From Ramlibacter sp. (GTDB lineage Bacteria; Pseudomonadota; Gammaproteobacteria; Burkholderiales; Burkholderiaceae_C), in assembly GCA_025351615.1 (NCBI GenBank), contig JANXVP010000380.1, positions 1 through 8,304 of the forward strand: a stretch of DNA of 8,304 bases, given 5' to 3'. Below are positions 6,501 through 8,304 of this stretch, piece after piece. Numbering within the stretch: position 1 is the stretch's first letter; each line of letters opens with the position of its first letter. Both the position numbers and the translations under genes were made by a program. Under the pieces are notes generated by a model, which ran no database searches, had not been told where the DNA came from, and was given only the letters and a program-made list of their open reading frames with translations.

Positions 6501-6827
6501 GGACTGGGCGCGCTCGGTGTCGATTTTCGCGAAATGACACCCACAGCGGAGATAAACTGGTGTTGCGGCGGGGGTGCAGGGGCTTTCCTGATCAACCGGG
6601 TGGCGCCGCTGCGGCAAAAAGCATGGGAGATCAAGCGATCACAGGTCGAGGCCACGGGTGCCGAGACCGTCGTGGTGTCCTGCGCGAGCTGCCGGCTGAA
6701 TTTCATGGAAGGCGCCGAGGTCGGGAAATCGCAGATGCACATCGAAAGCCTGGTCGAACTCGTCGCAGCCCAGTTGCCCCGGCCGTGCGAGGTGACAAGC
6801 CAGGCCGCCGCTGCTCGGGATGTGTGA
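6501..6827 (+). pseudogene. 5'-truncated Hdr/GlpC-like cysteine-rich (CCG domain) iron-sulfur protein
   Basis: From about 6501 the frame reads GLGALGVDFREMTPTAEIN, then WCCGGGAGAFLINRVAPLRQ, and later VVVSCASCRLNF. This is the second half of a cysteine-rich CCG domain, as in HdrB/HdrD, GlpC, LutA and DgcB-type proteins: Cys-Cys-Gly, 37 residues, then CxxC. Complete relatives are several hundred residues long, with ferredoxin clusters and a first cysteine about 30-40 residues before the CC pair. None of that is found upstream in any frame, and before about 6500 the frame has no family resemblance. The first in-frame ATG (6534) would give only 97 residues and has no clear ribosome site. It is most likely a deletion remnant, although a short expressed protein is not excluded. 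Its stop overlaps the next gene's start by 8 bp, implying ancestral translational coupling with the amidotransferase. Confidence 0.72.
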
Positions 6828-7656
6828 ACTTCTCGGGATGTCGAGCCTGCGCCCGACGCAGCTTGCCTTGTCGTTCCAGGCGCTCGCTGCCCACAGCGGC
6901 GGCGCCAGCACCACGCGCGACGGCTGGGGTGTGGCGTTCTACCAGGGCAACGATGTGGCTTTGTACCGGGAGCCGGTTGCGGCGAGCGACAGTCCCCTCG
7001 TCCAGTTCCTTCGATCGCGGGGGCCGGACACCTCGCTGGCCCTCTCGCACATCCGGCATGCAACGCGCGGTGCGCGCAGCCTGGCGAACACACAGCCCTT
7101 TGTGCGGGAGCTTGGCGGGCGAACCCACGTGTTTGCCCATAACGGAGACCTGCCAGGCGTCGCGGGCGCCGCGAACCTGGCTTTCGAGCACCACCGCCCG
7201 GTTGGCACGACCGATTCGGAACATGCCTTTTGTGCGCTGCTGGAACGCCTTCACGGCCTGTGGCACGCCGCCGTCACGCCACCGCCGCTGGCGCAGCGGC
7301 GGTTCGTCGTTTCGGAATTCGCCGCTGACCTGCGCAAACTTGGGCCCGCCAACTTTTTTTACGCCGATGGCGAGGTGTTGTTCGCCCATGGACATCGCCG
7401 CATCCAGAGGGACGGCCAGATCGCTGCGCCGGGTCTCTGGCTCTGGTCCTGCCATTGCGCGGATCCCAGCGAGCCGGTTCGTGCCAGCGGCGTGACCGTC
7501 GCGCCCGGCTTCCAGGAGATGGTCCTGCTCGCCAGTGTCCCGCTCACGGACGAGCCATGGCGCCCGCTTGGCGAAGGCGAACTGGTGGCAGTCTCGGCCG
7601 GACGATTGATGACATTGACAGACAGTGACCGGACCGCATCACAGGGGACGCCATGA
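6820..7656 (+). CDS. Class II glutamine amidotransferase (YafJ-like, N-terminal nucleophile)
   Basis: This 278-residue protein begins MCELLGMS, so removal of Met1 would expose the catalytic nucleophile Cys2. Other class II signatures are DGWGVAFY (34-41), SHIRHAT (76-82), ANTQPFVREL (89-98) with Asn90, FAHNGDL (105-111) and GTTDSEHAF (129-137). It has no synthase domain, so it is a stand-alone YafJ/EgtC/DUG3-type protein. Known members hydrolyse gamma-glutamyl amide bonds (EgtC in ergothioneine synthesis, DUG3 in glutathione breakdown), but most are uncharacterised. The start overlaps the end of the iron-sulfur remnant by 8 bp and its stop overlaps the OsmC start by ATGA, so it is the middle gene of a coupled set. 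Role here is unknown; a gamma-glutamyl thiol substrate is a reasonable guess. Confidence 0.93.
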   Translation: MCELLGMSSLRPTQLALSFQALAAHSGGASTTRDGWGVAFYQGNDVALYREPVAASDSPLVQFLRSRGPDTSLALSHIRHATRGARSLANTQPFVRELGGRTHVFAHNGDLPGVAGAANLAFEHHRPVGTTDSEHAFCALLERLHGLWHAAVTPPPLAQRRFVVSEFAADLRKLGPANFFYADGEVLFAHGHRRIQRDGQIAAPGLWLWSCHCADPSEPVRASGVTVAPGFQEMVLLASVPLTDEPWRPLGEGELVAVSAGRLMTLTDSDRTASQGTP

Positions 7657-8108
7657 GCGAAACAGACGACACAATCATTCGGCTACAGCTCGATCAGCTG
7701 CAGGACTACCGCTTCGAGATCCACTTCGGCGGCGATGTGCCCGTGTTGATGAGCGATGAGCCGGCTCCGCTGGGGACCGGCCTCGGACCTTCGCCGACGC
7801 AACTGCTCAGCGCCGCCGTCGGCAACTGCTTGAGCGCCTCGCTTCTGTTTGCGCTCCGCAAATTCAAGCTGACGGCAGAGCCGATGCGTTGCGAGGTGAG
7901 TTCGCGGGTGGGCCGCAATCCTGAAGGGCGGGTTCGGGTGCTGGCCATGGACGCCGTACTGACTCTAGGCGTCCCTGCGGGCTCACTGGAGCATCTGGAC
8001 CGTGTGCTGGGACAGTTCGAGGCGTTCTGTACTGTGACCCAGAGCGTGGGTCAGGGCATTCCCATCACGATCGGGATCTTTGACAGCACCGGTCAGCGCC
8101 TGAAATAA
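7653..8108 (+). CDS. OsmC/Ohr-family thiol peroxidase-like protein
   Basis: This 151-residue protein has the OsmC fold hallmarks: FEIHFGGDVPVLMSDEP (21-37), GLGPSPTQLLSAAVGNCLSA (43-62) with Cys59, a long helix to RKFK (69-72), and FCTVTQSVGQGIPI (125-138) with Cys126. The two cysteines correspond to the paired peroxidatic and resolving cysteines of E. coli OsmC, so organic-hydroperoxide or related thiol chemistry is possible. The family also includes YhfA-type proteins of unknown role. AGGGGA at 7643-7648 precedes the ATG, which overlaps the amidotransferase stop by ATGA. Expression must therefore be tied to the amidotransferase. It converges with a DUF2892 gene 47 bp further on. The family is clear; the physiological substrate is not. 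Confidence 0.93.
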   Translation: MSETDDTIIRLQLDQLQDYRFEIHFGGDVPVLMSDEPAPLGTGLGPSPTQLLSAAVGNCLSASLLFALRKFKLTAEPMRCEVSSRVGRNPEGRVRVLAMDAVLTLGVPAGSLEHLDRVLGQFEAFCTVTQSVGQGIPITIGIFDSTGQRLK

Positions 8109-8155
8109 CCGCCAGCAGCCTTCCGTCGGTCTCGGGAACGTCGCCCTGTGCGGCG

Positions 8156-8304
8156 TTAACTGCGCGTCGCTGTGCAGCTGTTGATGCCAAGCAAGCTATA
8201 TACGGGGCACATGCCGACGACGCCGGTGACCAGGGGGATGACGCCGATGTAGCCCCAGACGCCAATCGTTCCGGTGACCGCCAGTCCGATCAGGACCAGC
8301 CCTG
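8156..8304 (-). CDS. DUF2892 (YgaP-like) small membrane protein, C-terminal part
   Basis: The last 48 codons of a minus-strand gene are visible, ending at TAA 8158-8156. They read GLVLIGLAVTGTIGVWGYIG, then VIPLVTGVVGMCPVYSLLGI, then NSCTATRS. Two hydrophobic segments separated by a short WGYIG turn and the closing CPVYSLLGINSC are typical of DUF2892, found alone or fused to rhodanese in YgaP. The start lies beyond the window. The two conserved cysteines and frequent rhodanese fusions in the family suggest a sulfur-related role in the inner membrane, but function is not established. It converges with the OsmC gene, so it is not in the same transcript. Confidence 0.88.
   Translation of the reverse strand, partial: GLVLIGLAVTGTIGVWGYIGVIPLVTGVVGMCPVYSLLGINSCTATRS

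Noticed and set aside
6488..7495. 335-codon plus-strand open frame starting just after GGAGG at 6481-6485
   Set aside because: The GGAGG is only 2 nt from the ATG, the translation has no recognisable family, and it runs out of frame through the iron-sulfur remnant and the amidotransferase, whose motifs are clear.
8142..8155. Small inverted repeat CGCC-CTGTGC-GGCG between the converging OsmC and DUF2892 genes
   Set aside because: The stem is only 4 bp and has no T-tract on the OsmC strand; a bidirectional terminator is plausible by position but not supported well enough to annotate.

Overview
This is a high-GC window, densely packed with coding sequence. The gene style points to a beta-proteobacterium of the Burkholderiales: a Bug-type (tripartite tricarboxylate family) periplasmic receptor beside CoA-ester catabolism genes, a divergent TetR regulator, and several genes overlapping by ATGA. 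The genus cannot be fixed from the sequence alone (Cupriavidus, Bordetella and Achromobacter relatives are all plausible). No RNA genes, CRISPR arrays, insertion sequences or long repeats were seen.

Left block (1-1546, minus strand): a TetR-family regulator, then a crotonase-superfamily protein most like hydroxycinnamoyl-CoA hydratase/lyases, then the first 12 codons of a further gene that leaves the window. Spacings are 21 bp and 4 bp, so this looks like one operon.

Divergent control region (1547-1744): an 18-bp imperfect palindrome, CAAACAAGCGCTTGAGTG, overlaps the -35 element of a recognisable sigma70 promoter firing right. It also lies on the likely -35 region of the promoter firing left. 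It is the natural candidate operator for the TetR protein, controlling both directions.

Central block (1745-6346, plus strand): Bug receptor, a crotonase with both catalytic glutamates, a CitE/HpcH-type CoA-ester lyase and an AMP-forming acyl-CoA synthetase. Together these read as: capture an organic acid, activate it to its CoA ester, hydrate an enoyl-CoA, and split the hydroxyacyl-CoA by a retro-Claisen or retro-aldol type cleavage. The order of chemistry resembles itaconate or methylglutaconate breakdown, but the gene families at the activation and hydration steps differ from the known itaconate set. The substrate is unknown and is the main open question.

Right block (about 6501-8304): a 5'-truncated remnant of an Hdr/GlpC-like cysteine-rich (CCG) iron-sulfur protein, overlapping a class II glutamine amidotransferase with N-terminal Cys2, overlapping an OsmC-family thiol peroxidase-like protein. 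Facing them at the right edge is the end of a small DUF2892 (YgaP-like) membrane protein. All these families have sulfur, thiol or redox associations, so the block may be a poorly described thiol or redox module. That reading is inference. The 5' part of the iron-sulfur gene appears to have been lost, with the break near 6500.
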